A stretch of DNA of 64,000 bases from Paraspadella gotoi. Taxonomy: Eukaryota > Chaetognatha. A program made the translations under genes and the position numbers. The DNA is taken from the NCBI GenBank assembly GCA_051294375.1, contig CM119267.1, positions 11,159,045-11,223,044 on the forward strand, written 5' to 3'. The notes under the pieces are model-generated. The model was not told the origin of the DNA. It saw only the letters and a program-made list of their open reading frames with translations, and made no database searches. Numbering within the stretch: position 1 is the first letter of the stretch; each line of letters starts with the position of its first letter. Shown here piece after piece: positions 36,975 through 50,871 of the stretch.

Positions 36975-39672
36975 AAAATGTCTACTCTATTTTTGCAATT
37001 CAGGATGTGTACCGATTTTTCTTATGGTAAATTATGTGAAAGTTTTCATAATTATCTTGTTAAATGTCTTGCCCTAATTTTTGTCCTGTTGGTTATTTTT
37101 TTCGTAATTTGTATCCATATAACATGGAGTTACGACCGATACTTGCCAGTAAATTATATTTATTTTCCATGAAGAGTCAAAATAATTAGGCCAGTTTGCG
37201 TTGGTGTGGTTCGAGTTTTGAGATATTGAACATTTTATTTGAAATGATACAACTGGTTCGTCCAAAGTAACAGTACTTGGCCACCGGGCTCGAAACTCAA
37301 ACCTTTGGATTAGGAAGTTTCTTGTTCATTTTATCGGCAAGGTTTTTTTTAATTTATTAAAGTTTCCCCCGTTCATAAAAACCTACAAGCAAACAATATT
37401 ATAAACTATGCGTTCATTACGTCCACCTTGTTCAATGCTAAGAGTTCGTCCGAAATTTGGGTCGCGGTCGGCATTTTACTTTCTCTTAATCCAGTTTGAC
37501 CATTCCGGCACTCTTCTTTTGCGCCCCCTCTTCACCCCTCGCCGCGCAAATAAAATCGAATTGTCGGCAGATCTTTAGGATTGTTGGTGAGTGGTCGCAT
37601 CGGGATTTCTCAAGCCGCTCGAACACAAATCTCGTTACGGCGATATTTTCTTTTCGAATGACGATCCGCGGGAATTTCGGACTTTCCCGTCGGTTTTCGG
37701 TCCATACGTGAGCGCGATCGCCCAGCGCCTGTTTCGTGTCACGTACTTGATGTCGAGCCGCCTGTCTACGATCGTCATCTTGTTTGAGCCCAATTTTTTA
37801 GGGTTGAAAAGCTTTCTTACTCCAAAAACGGTCATGGCAATTTTGGTACCTGGACCTCAATCTTAAGTGATTTTTTTTTTTCGGAAATGATGTTCGTGAA
37901 ACCGGGTCGAAGCGTGAAAAGTTCGACAGATGTACAACTTGGTTTCTTATGTCCAGGAATAAAAATAGAATCTTTCTCTCACTCTCACACACACACCAAC
38001 GCGTCGGCCGTTATATCGGCGTTCATAAAATTCAGAGATCAAAAACAGTTTCTATCAGCGTCATTTCAAGGATTTTCTGGGAACGTTTATATTTCTCCGC
38101 GCGATTCGTCGTTAACGTTCACTTTCTATTTTTCGATGAGTTCATTCGAGGCTTTGACAGAAATACGTTTCCGAGCGTAAAATTATATTACCTTCTCCAC
38201 TAAGTCTAAAACGGGTTTTAAACCAATTTAACTAATTAAATAATTAAATAAATCTATTTAGTAGAGACGAAAGTGTTTTGTACGGATAATATAAAAAAAA
38301 TTAAAAACCAGTAGAATCGTTACTTTCTCGCTCTTAAAATCAGTTCTTTAACGAATCCGTACATCAAGTTCAGTCGTCCACTCGTTTCCGCCGACCCGTG
38401 CCTTCCGGGCCGTTTGCGTGCCTTGCGGGCTTTTTTATTTCGAGCCGAGCCTTGACCCGGAGCGAATACTGAATAGGAAAATGGAGATACTATAACCTGA
38501 CTAAATGTTCGAGATTCGGGGCAAATCGAGTTCGTGATCGAAAATCGCGACGACGTTAATGACGATAATTATAATGATGATGAGACTGCAGCCGCGTCCG
38601 TCGGCTGCACAAAACTCCTGCTAAAAGTCACGCGGGAACAGTTGTTTAAAATTTATAATATTTATAACTTGTGTTATTATATTTGGGTCGAATAACGATG
38701 CATACTTATTTTTAATCGCTGAGGGTGATGTATATAATTTTCGACAGTCTTTGGTTTTTCTTGCATCTCGGGAATTTTCAAGTAATAAAACTCACGGACT
38801 TGTGAGAATTGAGCCTTGGTTTCAAATCCTCTGTGACCCAGTATGAATGTCTATTAGACATTGTCTAATGTTCTATGGGTTTAACCTAGGGTCGAAATCT
38901 CTTTCTTCCTTGTCGTCAATATTGTCTTTCTGGATTTATTAAGGAAAATGTGTGAAAAGTGCCTGAAATAAGAAAAATAGTATTCTTCTTATCATGTTAA
39001 CACAAAACTTTACTGTAAACTATAATTTCATTTATCGTAGTGACTTTTCAGTCATCCACTCAGATTCTTCTTGATGAGTGTGTGTTGTTTTCTTCAGACA
39101 GCGTCAACTCGTCAATCGATTGTGAGGATCGATATAAATTCTGCGTCAACTAGTTAGGTCAAAAACCGATGCATTCTTTCTTTTCAAATTTGGAGTAAAC
39201 ATCTAATTATTTCTGCCAACGATTGCCGAAATCTCGAAACAAAAAAAACAAAAAAGTGTTTTTGTTTCCGTTCGTGTGGAGAGCGTGGATGCCGAGGTTC
39301 GATCAGTTGGATGGAGAAAGGTGGTGTGTGGGGAAAGAGGAGGAAGATGATAATAGTGGAAAAGGGTCCGAAATTTAACAAACAAAAACTGCCGCGGAAG
39401 AAAAGAACGTGCGGATTGACGGGTAAAGATGCGATGGGACCTACCCTTTCGCATTCTGACGATGCCGATCGGACAACCCCCTTCTGCCCGAGTTGGATTG
39501 ATTGCTCGAGGGCAGGGCTCGCGATTATAATCTTGCGACCGAGGTCGAGTACGGTCGTCTGCTGATTCGTCGTTCGTCGTTCGTTGATCGTCGCCTGGGT
39601 GTTGATATGTCCGGCGCGATTTTCGTCGCCTCACTACCTAAAAGAAAGGAAAGCTACATTCAGAGCGTGAAA
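36975..39672. other. Downstream part of unit 1, no gene supported
   Basis: AT-rich to 37490, then a CpG-bearing stretch (37490-38480) that could include a promoter. Short open frames are not conserved in frame between the two units, so none is called. Confidence 0.45.
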
Positions 39673-39934
39673 GAGCGGATATCAGTAAATGAGGCATGTT
39701 CATTCGTGAATCCGATTGTATGTTCCCAAATGAGTACCTAGGTAACGTTGGTGAGAATGATGGGTATTAAGGGCTAATTTATAGATAGTTATATTAGATG
39801 TGCATGCTCACTGTAGCATAGAATAAGATTAAAATGCTCATATATATATCGATAATAGTATTAATTAATATATTAATAATAATGTTAATATTATATTGAT
39901 ATATTGTAATATCTCTCTCATTATACTCTCTCTT
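39673..39934. other. Spacer between repeat units, AT-rich
   Basis: Sequence after unit 1 that has no counterpart after unit 2. It becomes TA-rich (ATATATATCGATAATA and similar) and ends in CT just before the gap. Confidence 0.6.
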
Positions 39935-39959
39935 NNNNNNNNNNNNNNNNNNNNNNNNN
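39935..39959. other. Assembly gap, exactly 25 N, between the units
   Basis: The second unit starts immediately to its right. Same size as the gaps at 15839 and 18894. Confidence 1.
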
Positions 39960-40936
39960 CTGCCGCCGCCGCCGCCGCCGCCCTCCCTACCCGCTGCCGG
40001 AGATCCCGTTCGGCGGCGAGATTAGAAGCAGCTCCATTGTTGACGAACAAAAAATAAAAAAAAAAGTATAATTTCTTTCTTTCTTTTTTTTTTTTGTACA
40101 GAATTGAAATCCCCAATTCCCTCAAAATGGCATGACTCTGTCTTGGGCAATGTGGGAACGACAAAGAGGAGGAGGATGAGGAAGAGGAGGAGGAACAGGA
40201 GGGAGATATATCGAGATGGGGCGGATCGTAATGATGACGACTCGTATATTTAATAACCTGTCCGCAGGAAATGGGCGTCGCCCCGGCCGAACGTCGAAAG
40301 CTACGCACAAAAGAGTCGACGATAAGAAAAGAGTTTTTATGTCTTGATGAAGTCGAACAGGCGATGACTGGAAATGAGTTTGTTTGTTTACTTTCCTTAT
40401 TTATTAGTTTTTGTACATTTACATTTTTTTTCCGCTAGTGTACATCGTCCTGCTCTGGATTTCAAATTGCGCCACCAACGAAGTATTTTCGTTCATTCAT
40501 GTCCGAACACATTAACGTTTATTCGTTTAATCTTAATTATAATTTATTGGCTTTTTTAATTAGTAAATTTTTTTTTTTGGTTCAACGCGTGGGAAATGAT
40601 CTTATAATTTACATATATATATATATATAAAACTGAGGATCTCTTAGTTCAATGCCATCAACGAATCTTTAACCAGGCGGGGGTGACCTCGATCCCCCGT
40701 CGGGCGTCCAAGGGTCGACCCGTCCTCTCTTTTTTTCGTCGGGAGCTCATCTTAATTCGTGATAAATCGTCGCCAGTTGAGACCCGCGATTCATTAGTTA
40801 AACGTCATCGAATTATAAAATTCAATTTTGATTGACGGAAAATTGCGGTAAAAAACTACTCGTTTCGTTTGAGGGATGTACGCTGTCTTTGAGGGGAAAA
40901 AAAGTATGCGTTAATCGAATTAAAAGCCTGATATGT

Positions 40937-41057
<121 letters not shown>

Positions 41058-41621
41058 TGTATATTGTAAGAGCCTCAACTGAGTATCAAGTCGACTTGAA
41101 CTCACCGAAAAGAAAACAAAAAACCACCAAGCGGTTTCGTTCGTAAAACAAAACCAAAACAAATTAGGAGCTTAACTTAATCCTTTAAAACAGAAAAAAA
41201 ACCAGACATCTGGTAATCTGGTATTCAAATGTTTCCAGACACTTCGGTAACTGTGGATTCATCACCACAGTTTCAATGATTTTATTTTTAAACCTCATTT
41301 ACTTCCTGTCAAGTCTTCTGTCCAAAGTTATTTTTACGTTGCTTACGCTAAAACTCGCGCCATAAGGTAATGCCGTTGTGTATCTTCGGGCAGCATTGTG
41401 TGGCATTTTGTGCCATCGGGTGTAGTGGGGCGAGACAAGTGGCATGATTGCCACGAGTGGCAGCGGCTTCATTCCTTTCATCTCCTTTTGGGGCGTTCTT
41501 CTGTTTTTTATGGCTGGGGGAAAGGGGGCGGAGGAGGGGGTTAGAATAGGATGGCAGAGCAGAGGAGAAAAGGAGGCGTGGCTTGGCTTCCTGGCAAATA
41601 GGTGGAGCTGGACGTAAGGAG

Positions 41622-41627
<6 letters not shown>

Positions 41628-41663
<36 letters not shown>

Positions 41664-41682
41664 AGAGAGAGAGAGAGAGAGA
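41628..41682. repeat. (GA)n microsatellite, unit 2
   Basis: Interrupted GA tract, counterpart of 30729-30784. Confidence 0.95.
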
Positions 41683-41846
41683 GTGTTTAATTTTGTAAAA
41701 GATATATTTTATGACGAATTCAGAACGATTTAAAATAATAATAAAGAATAAATTAGAGCGAGAGATAATGAATCATGCAAAAAGAATTGTCACGACTTCT
41801 CCCTTTTATTCTTTGGAAAACGGAAGTTATTTTGGTTCTTGGCGCA

Positions 41847-41851
41847 GAGAG

Positions 41852-41938
<87 letters not shown>
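41847..41938. repeat. (GA)n microsatellite, unit 2
   Basis: GA tract with two AAGA breaks, longer than its counterpart at 30950. Confidence 0.95.
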
Positions 41939-41942
<4 letters not shown>

Positions 41943-42203
41943 ATTGGAAACAAAAGCCAAAATCGACCTCAGAAGCCAAAGAAGCGAAAAAAATGAAGAG
42001 AAGAATCCTGCAACAATTCGAGACGCAAAAAAGAAAAAAAAAGAAAGAAAAATATAAAGATAAAAAAAATGAAAAAGAAAGAAAAAAATAGGTGAAGACT
42101 GAAGAGGAATGAAAACAAACAAGAAAAAAAAAGAAAAAAGAAAGAAAAGACTAAAGTTGAAACGAAAATAAGGTGAGTTCAGTTTGGTAAGGTGAAAGAG
42201 TTT

Positions 42204-42311
<108 letters not shown>

Positions 42312-43086
42312 TCTCTCCCAGTTTTCGAGAGGTCGTGAAGCCCTGTGTCTCTCTCGCTCTTTCTCTTTCTCTCTCGTTTCTGCATCGATTCATTGTTTTT
42401 CTATTAACGTTATAACGTTTATTGAGTTCAGCCATAAATTACATCGAACTACATGCCAAAATGTAACACTTTAACGACGACAATCATTAACGAGAGGCGC
42501 GTTACGCGCCCCGCCTTGTGTACACCGGGTGTTGGCCGCCGAATCGTACGCTTTGTTTAAACTTCTTATTCTTTTATCTGATTACCAAACATCGTTTCTT
42601 CGTTGCGAATTATTTGAACGCGTTTTGCCGAGTTTAGTTTTTTTTAGGAAAGAGTTTTTAAAAAAAAAGAATTATGGTTGATATGGTATTTTTCAGGAAA
42701 GATAAGAAATAAGAAGGTTTTAGCTGAGGAGGGGGGAGGGGGCGAAAACGCCGTGGTGACTGAGACTCCGGTGATCGGACTTAACGAGGTCAACGCAATA
42801 CAGTTCTCAGTACGAAGTGGTATAAAACGTATAAACAAAACAATCTACATATTTATAAAGACATATAGTCATAAAAATCCACATTTTATTTTTAGTTGAA
42901 AACGGACACAGAAAATATGACTCAATATTTCCCATCGAGCGATCGCCGTCTCCTCATTTGCATAAATTGAGAAAAAAACCGAATTCGGCCAAGATTTATC
43001 GTTTAACGAGGGTCGGGATTTCAGAGGTAAGGATCTTAGGGCAGGTCGAGCCGGGTAAGATTCGATCGGGTCGGCGGTTTACGTGG

Positions 43087-43087
<1 letters not shown>

Positions 43088-43141
<54 letters not shown>
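43088..43141. repeat. (GA)n microsatellite, unit 2
   Basis: About 26 GA units; counterpart 32158-32213 is interrupted. Confidence 0.95.
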
Positions 43142-43146
<5 letters not shown>

Positions 43147-44639
43147 TATTTCACTTTTCTCTTTCCCGTTTTCTTAGACCTGGATTCACAGTCTGCAATT
43201 TACAACGAATTTCGGAGATAATTACTCATATACAATTTTACAATTGCAATTACAATTACTCATTGTACATTGTACAATTAACCATGTACAGTATAATTTT
43301 TTTAAAATTATCATGCTTGTTGCCAAACGTTTCGATATTCCAGGTATATGTTGAGTTATTAGTGATGAGTAGCCCACTCTCTTTGAGGCAAAAGAGCATC
43401 CGAGTTATTAAAAGTGCCTTTAATACGTTTATTTTCATTTGAATCAATCAAGTGTACTTATTCAATATCTCTCAGATATCTCCTTTTCACTCATTACAAC
43501 CGAAAACTAAGAGCCAACACAGCGTCTTCAAAGATATTTCTGAAGATTCTATTAATTACTTTTAGAAAAAAAGAAAGTCGATGTCTTTGAAGATTGAATC
43601 TTTGAACTACTAAAATATGTCAATGAAATTAGTTTTTATTAATACGATCAAAAAAAGCACAAAAACCTGCTAACAAATCTTATCTCGCACCGGCATTTTC
43701 CAGACAACCATGGACGTTCGTAAAAAAATCCCAGTTAACAGCCGAGGATGCCATCCGCCGTTGCCATAGGACATCGCCCGCATATCATCAGACCGTGTCC
43801 AACTTCGTTCAATCTCCGCCCGGAAATTCGAGCCGTTGCTCCGTCGCCAACCGAGCGGACGCACCCGCGGACGTACGGCTGTAACGCTGACGACCTCGGC
43901 CGGGCGCGCCCCCGTCGAGGCCATAAAACAGAGCTGACCGTCAATTCCCGAGTTGGATCGACGATCGGAATTAAAAACTTGGAAATTAACGATTCCGGGA
44001 AGAAGAGATAAAATTTATGGCTTCCTGTGGAAAAGTCGTTGCTGTTGTCAGTTTACAGATCGTTCAATTGATTCGCTCAAAAGGTCGTAGTCCCCGTTGG
44101 TTGTTGTTTGAGAACCGGTTTATTTCCTACCAAACCACTACAAAACTCTTTAACTAAGCAACTCGCTAAGAATTCGAACTCAAAGAAAGTCATAAACCTC
44201 ACGGAGTCACCCCGTGACTGAAAAAAAATTAGGGATAATTGTTTTCTTTCGTTCGTATTATTTTTGTTTTTGAACGATTTGCTCAGTTGTTGAAACAAAT
44301 TGTTTTACCACCAAAACAGATTCACTAAGGAGTGGCCCGAAACGAGTGTCATACGGCGAGATAAAATTCGATGTAAAAAGATTGACTTTGCATGTTCAAA
44401 CACAGTGGAATCAACTCAAATCGTTTTACCCTCCAAACCGGTTTTCTAAATTGCCTGTTCGGGTTGGACCGACGAATGTTTCTCTGGTTTTATTCCGGCC
44501 AGCAACTGTCAAAATCTAACGAACCAAACGTAGTATAAACCAAGTTTTATCAATCGCAAACTTACCCATTATCTCACATTCAATACGAACTAAAACTGTT
44601 TGGATTTTTTGTAAATAAAAAAAAAGAACCTCGAACAAG

Positions 44640-47600
44640 ATGAAAATTCCACAAATCATTCGACTACGCACGGACATTCCAATTTCCAGAGCCGTCAAGG
44701 ATGTGAGTATTTAAGAAGTTCGTTTTATATTTCATACTCATTTGTTTCTTTTGTATTAATTATGCTTTGGCAGGAGGACGGATCTAAAATATATCAAGCG
44801 CTATCAATAGAAAACGGCAAGCTTATTTCTAAAGCCCAGGGTAATATAAGTTCAAATGTTTTTTTTTTTTTTGTTTCAAAATATTTGTAAAAATATTCTC
44901 AAACTCAAGCGTTCCAAACGGAAATTATATCTTTAATAAAATAATTAAATTAGCTATTCTTCTATAGGCGACGCGGGGACCCTTTATGAAGTATTTCAAC
45001 GGGGTTTTAAAATCAACCCAAGAGGCAACTGCTTAGGTTGGCGACCGTCGTCCGAGGAAGGCTACAGTTGGTTGTCCTACGAAGAGGCCAATGAGAGGAT
45101 GCAAGCATTTGGCAGCGGAATGCTATCCTTAGGGCTGGAACCCGGTCCCGATTCTCGCGTGGGCATATACTCGATAAATTCGCCCAGCTATTGCATATGC
45201 ATGCATGTTAGTAAATTAATTAATTTGAATCCAGTAAAAATATGGAAAGCTAAATATTTTGTGCCGGACTTTACTTTCTAGGCGTGTTTCATGTACTCCA
45301 CGACTTTGGTACCTCTCTACGACACTCTGGGCCCTGATTCTTGCTCTTACATAATCAACAAAGCGGACATATCTTTGGTCGTTTGTGAAAACTCTACGAA
45401 GGTAATATGATGTACGAATATTTTCTGATATTTAAATTTGCCATAAATTCTGACCCTTTCCAACGACAGGCCAAGAACATTTTATCCCGATCGTCTGAAA
45501 CTCCGACTTTGAAATCGATCGTCGTTGTCAATGGCATCGATCGAGAGTTGGCCAATTTCGCTCAAGGGTCTGGCATTAATCTCTTAACCTTTGAGGACGT
45601 CGTCAGAATGGGAAAGGCAAGTCGCGCCCGAACCTTTTTTTCTGCCCCATTGGGCAATGTATCTTAATAAATTTGAACTTTATGGTGGAACTAAAATCCA
45701 CCAACCGTTCATCAGCGGCCATTGGTGCCGGAGGCAAGTCATTCACCTCCCAACCCAAAGGTCCGGGGTTCTACCCGGTGGTCGTCTGGCAGTTAAGAGG
45801 GACGGGGCGCTTAACCCGCCTGTAACAGGTGTACAGCCTGATCCGAAGCTCAGGGACTGCTTATATTGAACGGTTCTATCACTAACTCATAACAATAGTT
45901 ACTGTCTCTTCAACTTGCATTTTATCTTCACAGAAAAACATCCGTCCGGTGATTCCCCCTAGCGGCGACGACATCGCGATCGTCTGCTTCACCAGCGGAA
46001 CCACGGGAGACCCCAAAGGTGTCATGCTCTCCCACGGAAACTACTGTTCCAGCATCGGCAGCTGTATGAAAGTCTTGGGAATCATGCAAATGGACTTCAC
46101 GGACATATTCATATCTTACTTACCGTTAGCGCACGTGTTCGAACAGGTAATGGGATAAATTAATCTTTAAGTATCAATAAAAAAAATCTTATTAGCTTAA
46201 TTCATTGATGAAGGTGATGGAAAACGGAATTTTGTTGGTTGGAGCCTCGATTGGTTACTTCAGCGGCGACGTAAAAAAATTGAAAGACGATATGCAAGCC
46301 TTGCATCCCTCAATCTTTCCCTCCGTGCCAAGATTGCTCAACAAAGTCTACGACACCGTCGTTTCTACCGTGAGAACGTTGTGAATAAAACTTCATTCGC
46401 TTTATAAAGAATTTTAAAAGAATCATGATTGTTCCTTCCCTCAGGCAAGCACCTCTGTGATAAAGAGGTTTCTCCTCAACCACGCCTTAAAAAAGAAAGC
46501 CGAACAGCTTGCTAAGGGTGAATTCGTCAGAGATTCCTTTTGGGACAAGCTCGTGTTCAAAAAGTTGCACGATGGGTTCGGTAAATACAGAAATTTTTAT
46601 AATATAATGTCATGTTGAATATTTTCATTATGAATTCAGTAAAACTTGGTCAATTCATCTTGCAGGTGGCAACGTCAAGTTGGTGGTATCTGGATCGGCT
46701 CCTCTTTCTGCGCCTGTCATGCGCTTTGTCCGCAGTGCATTCGGAGCCGTAGTAATCGAGGGATACGGTCAAACCGAAAGCGCCACCGGGTGCAGTTGTC
46801 AACTGCCTGGCGAACTAGCCGAAGGAGAAGTAGGCCCGCCCGTTCCCGGTGAGTGTCGCACAATAATGCATTTTACCTAGGAATTATCTTCATTAAAATT
46901 TTGGTTAATTTTAAGAGAAAAATGATTTTCAATTAAGCCTGCCTCATGAAACTCGTGGACGTTCCGGATATGGAATACTTCGCCCGAGACGGGAAGGGAG
47001 AAGTATGCGTAAAAGGCCCCAACGTTTTCAAGGGTTACTTGAAGGATGAAGAGAAGACAAAAGAAACTATCGACGAAGATGGATGGCTGCACACAGGGGA
47101 CATTGGAATGATGACGGAAAGAGGTAAACATTACGTTTGTTTATTACAGCCCATGCGTTGTGACGTTGATTACCTGAAAACGACCTACTTTTCCAAAACA
47201 GGCACGCTTAAAATCATTGATCGTAAGAAGCATTTGTTCAAACTCTCGCAAGGAGAATACGTGGCCCCTGAAAAAGTAGAAAACGTTTACTCTCGCCATC
47301 CACTGGTCGAACAAATCTTCGTCTCCGGCAGCAGTCTAAAGTCTGCGGCCGTCGCCGTAGTGGTACCGGAAGAGCAGCAAGTGGCCGCATGGGCTAAAAG
47401 CAAAGGATTGCCAGAAAAAAGTGAGGATAAGTCTTTATCAAATCGACTGAATTAGACAAACAAATAACTAGAAGTGCTCTTTATTTCTCCAGGTTTTGCG
47501 GAAACTTGCCTAGATCCTAATCTTAAGAAAGACATTCTCGATGGCATTACAAACGTTGGGAAACAGGAAGGATTAAAACCCTTCGAGCAGGTCAGAATCT

Positions 47601-47895
47601 ACAAATGTAAATAAACAAAATTAATTGAATACTAAAATCGATGTTATTATCTTTTATTTAATTGAATGAATCTAATTATTTTATTGCCGGAATAAATTTA
47701 ATAAAAAAATTAAATTTATGATTCATGAAGATATGATTTTTTTAAAACTTTTATTAGGTTAAGGACATCTTCATTTCGTCGGAACTTTGGTCCGTAGAAA
47801 ACGACTTGCTGACACCGACCTTTAAGTCAAAACGACCCGCGATACAGAAAAAATTCAAAGATCAAATTGAAGAAATGAACAAGAACCTTACTTGA
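44640..47895 (+). CDS. Long-chain-fatty-acid--CoA ligase (ACSL type), 13 exons
   Basis: Exons: 44640-44702, 44774-44840, 44968-45206, 45282-45401, 45470-45616, 45934-46146, 46214-46369, 46445-46580, 46666-46848, 46938-47123, 47202-47420, 47493-47590, 47758-47895. They join in frame to 654 aa, close to the usual 660-700. The enzyme activates long-chain fatty acids with ATP and CoA at intracellular membranes. Motifs: PLYDTLGPDS (174-183), ATP-binding TSGTTGDPKG (232-241), YGQTES (414-419), DGWLHTGDIG (489-498), then TLKIIDRKKHLFKLSQGEY, the ACSL signature, and LTPTFKSKRP near 627 with the C-terminal lysine. All introns are GT-AG except intron 5 (45617-45933), which is GC-AG. Odd points: the normally conserved PEWVIAEQ segment reads PSYCICMH (155-162), and no N-terminal membrane anchor is visible, so an upstream exon may be missing. 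Confidence 0.95.
45715..45860 (+). mobile_element. tRNA-derived SINE-like insert in ACSL intron 5
   Basis: Intron 5 (317 nt) is about twice the next longest intron of this gene. Its middle carries GGTGCCGGAGGCAAGTCA, CACCTCCCAACCCAAAGG and a T-arm-like hairpin CCGGG-GTTCTA-CCCGG at 45763-45778, in tRNA order. A GC-rich body and an AT-rich end follow. The A-box fit is poor and no target duplication is clear, so identity as a SINE is tentative. Confidence 0.4.
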
Positions 47896-50445
47896 AAAAT
47901 GTCTACTCTATTTTTGCAATTACGTGTGTACCATTTTTATGGTAAATTATGTGAAAGTTTCATAATTATCTTGTTAAATGTCTTGCCCTAATTTTTGTCC
48001 TGTTGGTTATTTTTTCGTAATTTGTATCCATTAACATGGAGTTACGACCGATACTTGCAGTAAATTATATTTATTTTCCATGAAGAGTCAAAATAATTAG
48101 GCCAGTTTGCGTTGTGTGGTTCGAGTTTTGAGATATTGAACATTTTATTTGGAAATGATACAACTGGTTCGTCCAAAGTAACAGCTACTTGGCCACCGGG
48201 CTCGAAACTCAAACCTTTGGATTAGGAAGTTTCTTGTTCATTTTATCGGAAGTTTTTTTTAATTTATTAAAGTTTCCCCCGTTCATAAAAACCTACAAGC
48301 AAAACAATATTATAAAACTATGCGTTCATTACGTCCACCTTGTTCAATGCTAAGAGTTCGTCCGAAATTTGGGTCGCGGTCGGCATTTTACTTTCTCTTA
48401 ATCCAGTTTGACCATTCCGGCCACTTCTTTTGCGCCCCCTCTCACCCCTCGCCGCGCAAATAAAAATCGAATTGTCGGCAGATCTTAGGATGTTGGTGGA
48501 GGGTCGCATCGGGATTCTCAAGCCGCTTCGAACACAAATCTCGTTACGGCGAATATTTTTTTCTTTTCGAAATGACGATCCGCGGGAATTTCGGACTTTC
48601 CCGTCGGTTTTCGGTCACGTGACGCGATCGCCAGCGCCTGTTTCGTGTCACGTACTTGATGTCGAGCCGCCTGTCTACGACTCATCGTTGAGCCAATTAG
48701 GGTGAAAAGCTTCTTACTCCAAAAACGGTCAAGGGAATTTTGGTACCTGGACCTAATCAAGTGATTTTTTTTTTTCGGAATGATGTTCGTGAAACCGGGC
48801 GAAGCGTGAAAAGTTCGACAATGTACAACTTGTTTTCGATGTCCAGAATAAAAATAGAATCTTTCTCTCACTCTCACACACACACCAACGCGTCGGCCGT
48901 TATATCGGCGTCATAAAATTCAGAGATCAAAACAGTTTCATCAGCGTCATTCAAGAGATTTCGGGAACGTTTATTTTCTCCCGCGCGATTCGTCGTTAAC
49001 GTCACTTTCTATTTTTCGATGAGTTCATTCGAGGCTTTGGACAGAAATACGTTTCGAGCGAAATATATATACCTCCTCCAGTCTAGTCCAAAAACGGTTT
49101 TAAACCAATTTAACTAATTAAAAATTAAAAAAAACTATTTAGTAGAGACGAAAAGTTTTTGTACGGATAAATAAAAAAAAAATTAAAAACCAGAAGAACG
49201 ACTTTCTCGCCTTAAAATCAGTTTTAACGAAATCCGTACATCAAAGTCAGTCGTCCACTTCGTTTCCGCCGACCCGTGCCTTCGGGGCCGTTGCGTGCCT
49301 TGCGGGGCTTTTTATTTCGAGCCGAGCCTCTGACCCGAAGCGAAACTGATAAGGGAAAAGGAGAAAAACCTGAAATGGCGAGATTCGGGATGAGAACGAG
49401 TTCCGTTGATCGAAAAATCGCGACGACGTTAATGACGATAATTATAATGATGATGATGACTGCAGCCGCGGCCGTCGGCGACAAAACTCCGCAAAAGTCA
49501 CGCGGAACAGTTGTTAAAATTTAATAAATATAATTGTGTATAATTTGGGGCGAATTAACGATGCGACTTATTTTTAATCGCGAGGGTTGTAAAATTTTCG
49601 ACAGTCTGGTTTTCTTGCATCTTGGGAATTTCAAGTAATAAAGCTCACGACTGTGAGAATGAGCCTTGGTTTCAATCCTCTGTGACCTAGATGAATGTCT
49701 ATGGGTCAACCAGGGTTCGAAATCTCTCTCTTCCTTGTTCGCCAATATTGTCTTTCTGGATTTTAAAGGAAAATGGGGCCTGAAACAAGTGCTGAAAATA
49801 GAAAAAAAATGTATTCATTCTATCATGTTAACACAAAACTTTACTGTAAACTAAATTTCAATCTTACGTAGTTGACTTTTTCAGTCATTCCACTCAGTCT
49901 TCTTGAGATGTGTTTGTTGTTTTCTTTCACAGACAGCGTCGAACTCTGTCAAACGATTGTGAGGGATCGATATAAATTCTGGTCAACTAGTTAGGTCAAA
50001 ACCGATGCATCTTCTTTTCAAAATTTGGAAAACTCTAATTATTTCTCCAGTCGAGCGAATCTCGAAACAAAAAAAACAAAAAAGTGTTTTGTTTAGGTTC
50101 GGTAGGAGAGCGTGGATGCCGAGGTCGACAGTTGGATGGAGAAAGGGTTGGGGAGGAAAAGAGGAGGAAGAGGATAAAGTGGAAAGGGCCGAATTTAACA
50201 AACAAAAACTGGGAAGAAAAAAGTGCGGATTGACGGGAAGATGCGAGGGACCACCCTTTTCGCATTCTGGAGATGCCGAGGACCACCCCCTTCGGCCCGA
50301 GTGGAGATGCTCGAGGGAGGCTCGGAATAATCTGGACCGGGTCGAGACGGTCGTCGTGATCGTACGCCTGGGGTGTTGATATGCCGCGATTTTCGTCGCT
50401 TCACGAACCTAAAAAGAAAGGAAAGCTAAATTAGAGAAGTAAGCA
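47896..50445. other. Downstream part of unit 2, no gene supported
   Basis: Counterpart of 36975-39672. AT-rich 3' flank of ACSL, then a CpG-bearing patch at 48400-48700 and GAT triplets at 49430-49460. No AATAAA occurs within the first 200 nt after the ACSL stop. Confidence 0.45.
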
Positions 50446-50468
50446 GCCGTAAAGGAAGATCTGGAAGC

Positions 50469-50756
50469 AATGGAGGCATTTAATTAGTAATTTATTACCT
50501 ATTTATTTATTTATTATTTATTATTTCTTTGATTAATGTAAGTCTAATAATCTGGTAACCCACTTGAGAGAAGTATACACCTGTTAATATTTAATTATTA
50601 ATTAATTAATTAATTACTTATTTATTTATTACTCGTTGCTAGTAAAAGGGAAGACTTAGAAATGGAGGCATTTAATTAGTAATTTAGTACCTATTTATTT
50701 ATTTATTTATTTATTTATTTACTTATTTATTTATTACTCGTTGCTAGTTAAAGCTT
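50469..50756 (+). repeat. Direct duplication of an ATTT-rich segment
   Basis: AATGGAGGCATTTAATTAGT begins at 50469 and again near 50660. Both copies end in TTATTACTCGTTGCTAGT. Between these borders lie TTAT/ATTT tetranucleotide runs of different lengths. Confidence 0.85.
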
Positions 50757-50788
50757 AAAAAACTAGCGTCTTTGTTCTTGAAAAATAA

Positions 50789-50793
50789 GAATC

Positions 50794-50871
<78 letters not shown>
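50789..50871. repeat. (CAT)n microsatellite
   Basis: About 27 CAT/ATC units with one CAC variant; gives a poly-His frame that I do not accept as coding. Confidence 0.97.

Larger units (their letters stand above)
29120..39672 (+). repeat. 10.5-kb direct repeat, unit 1
   Basis: Collinear with 39960-50445 from the CCG-rich block before GGAGATCCCGTTCGGCGGCG to AAAGAAAGGAAAGCTA near 39660. It covers non-coding DNA, five GA/CT microsatellites, a damaged ACSL gene and its downstream region. Differences from unit 2 are mostly one-base indels and microsatellite length changes. Confidence 0.95.
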
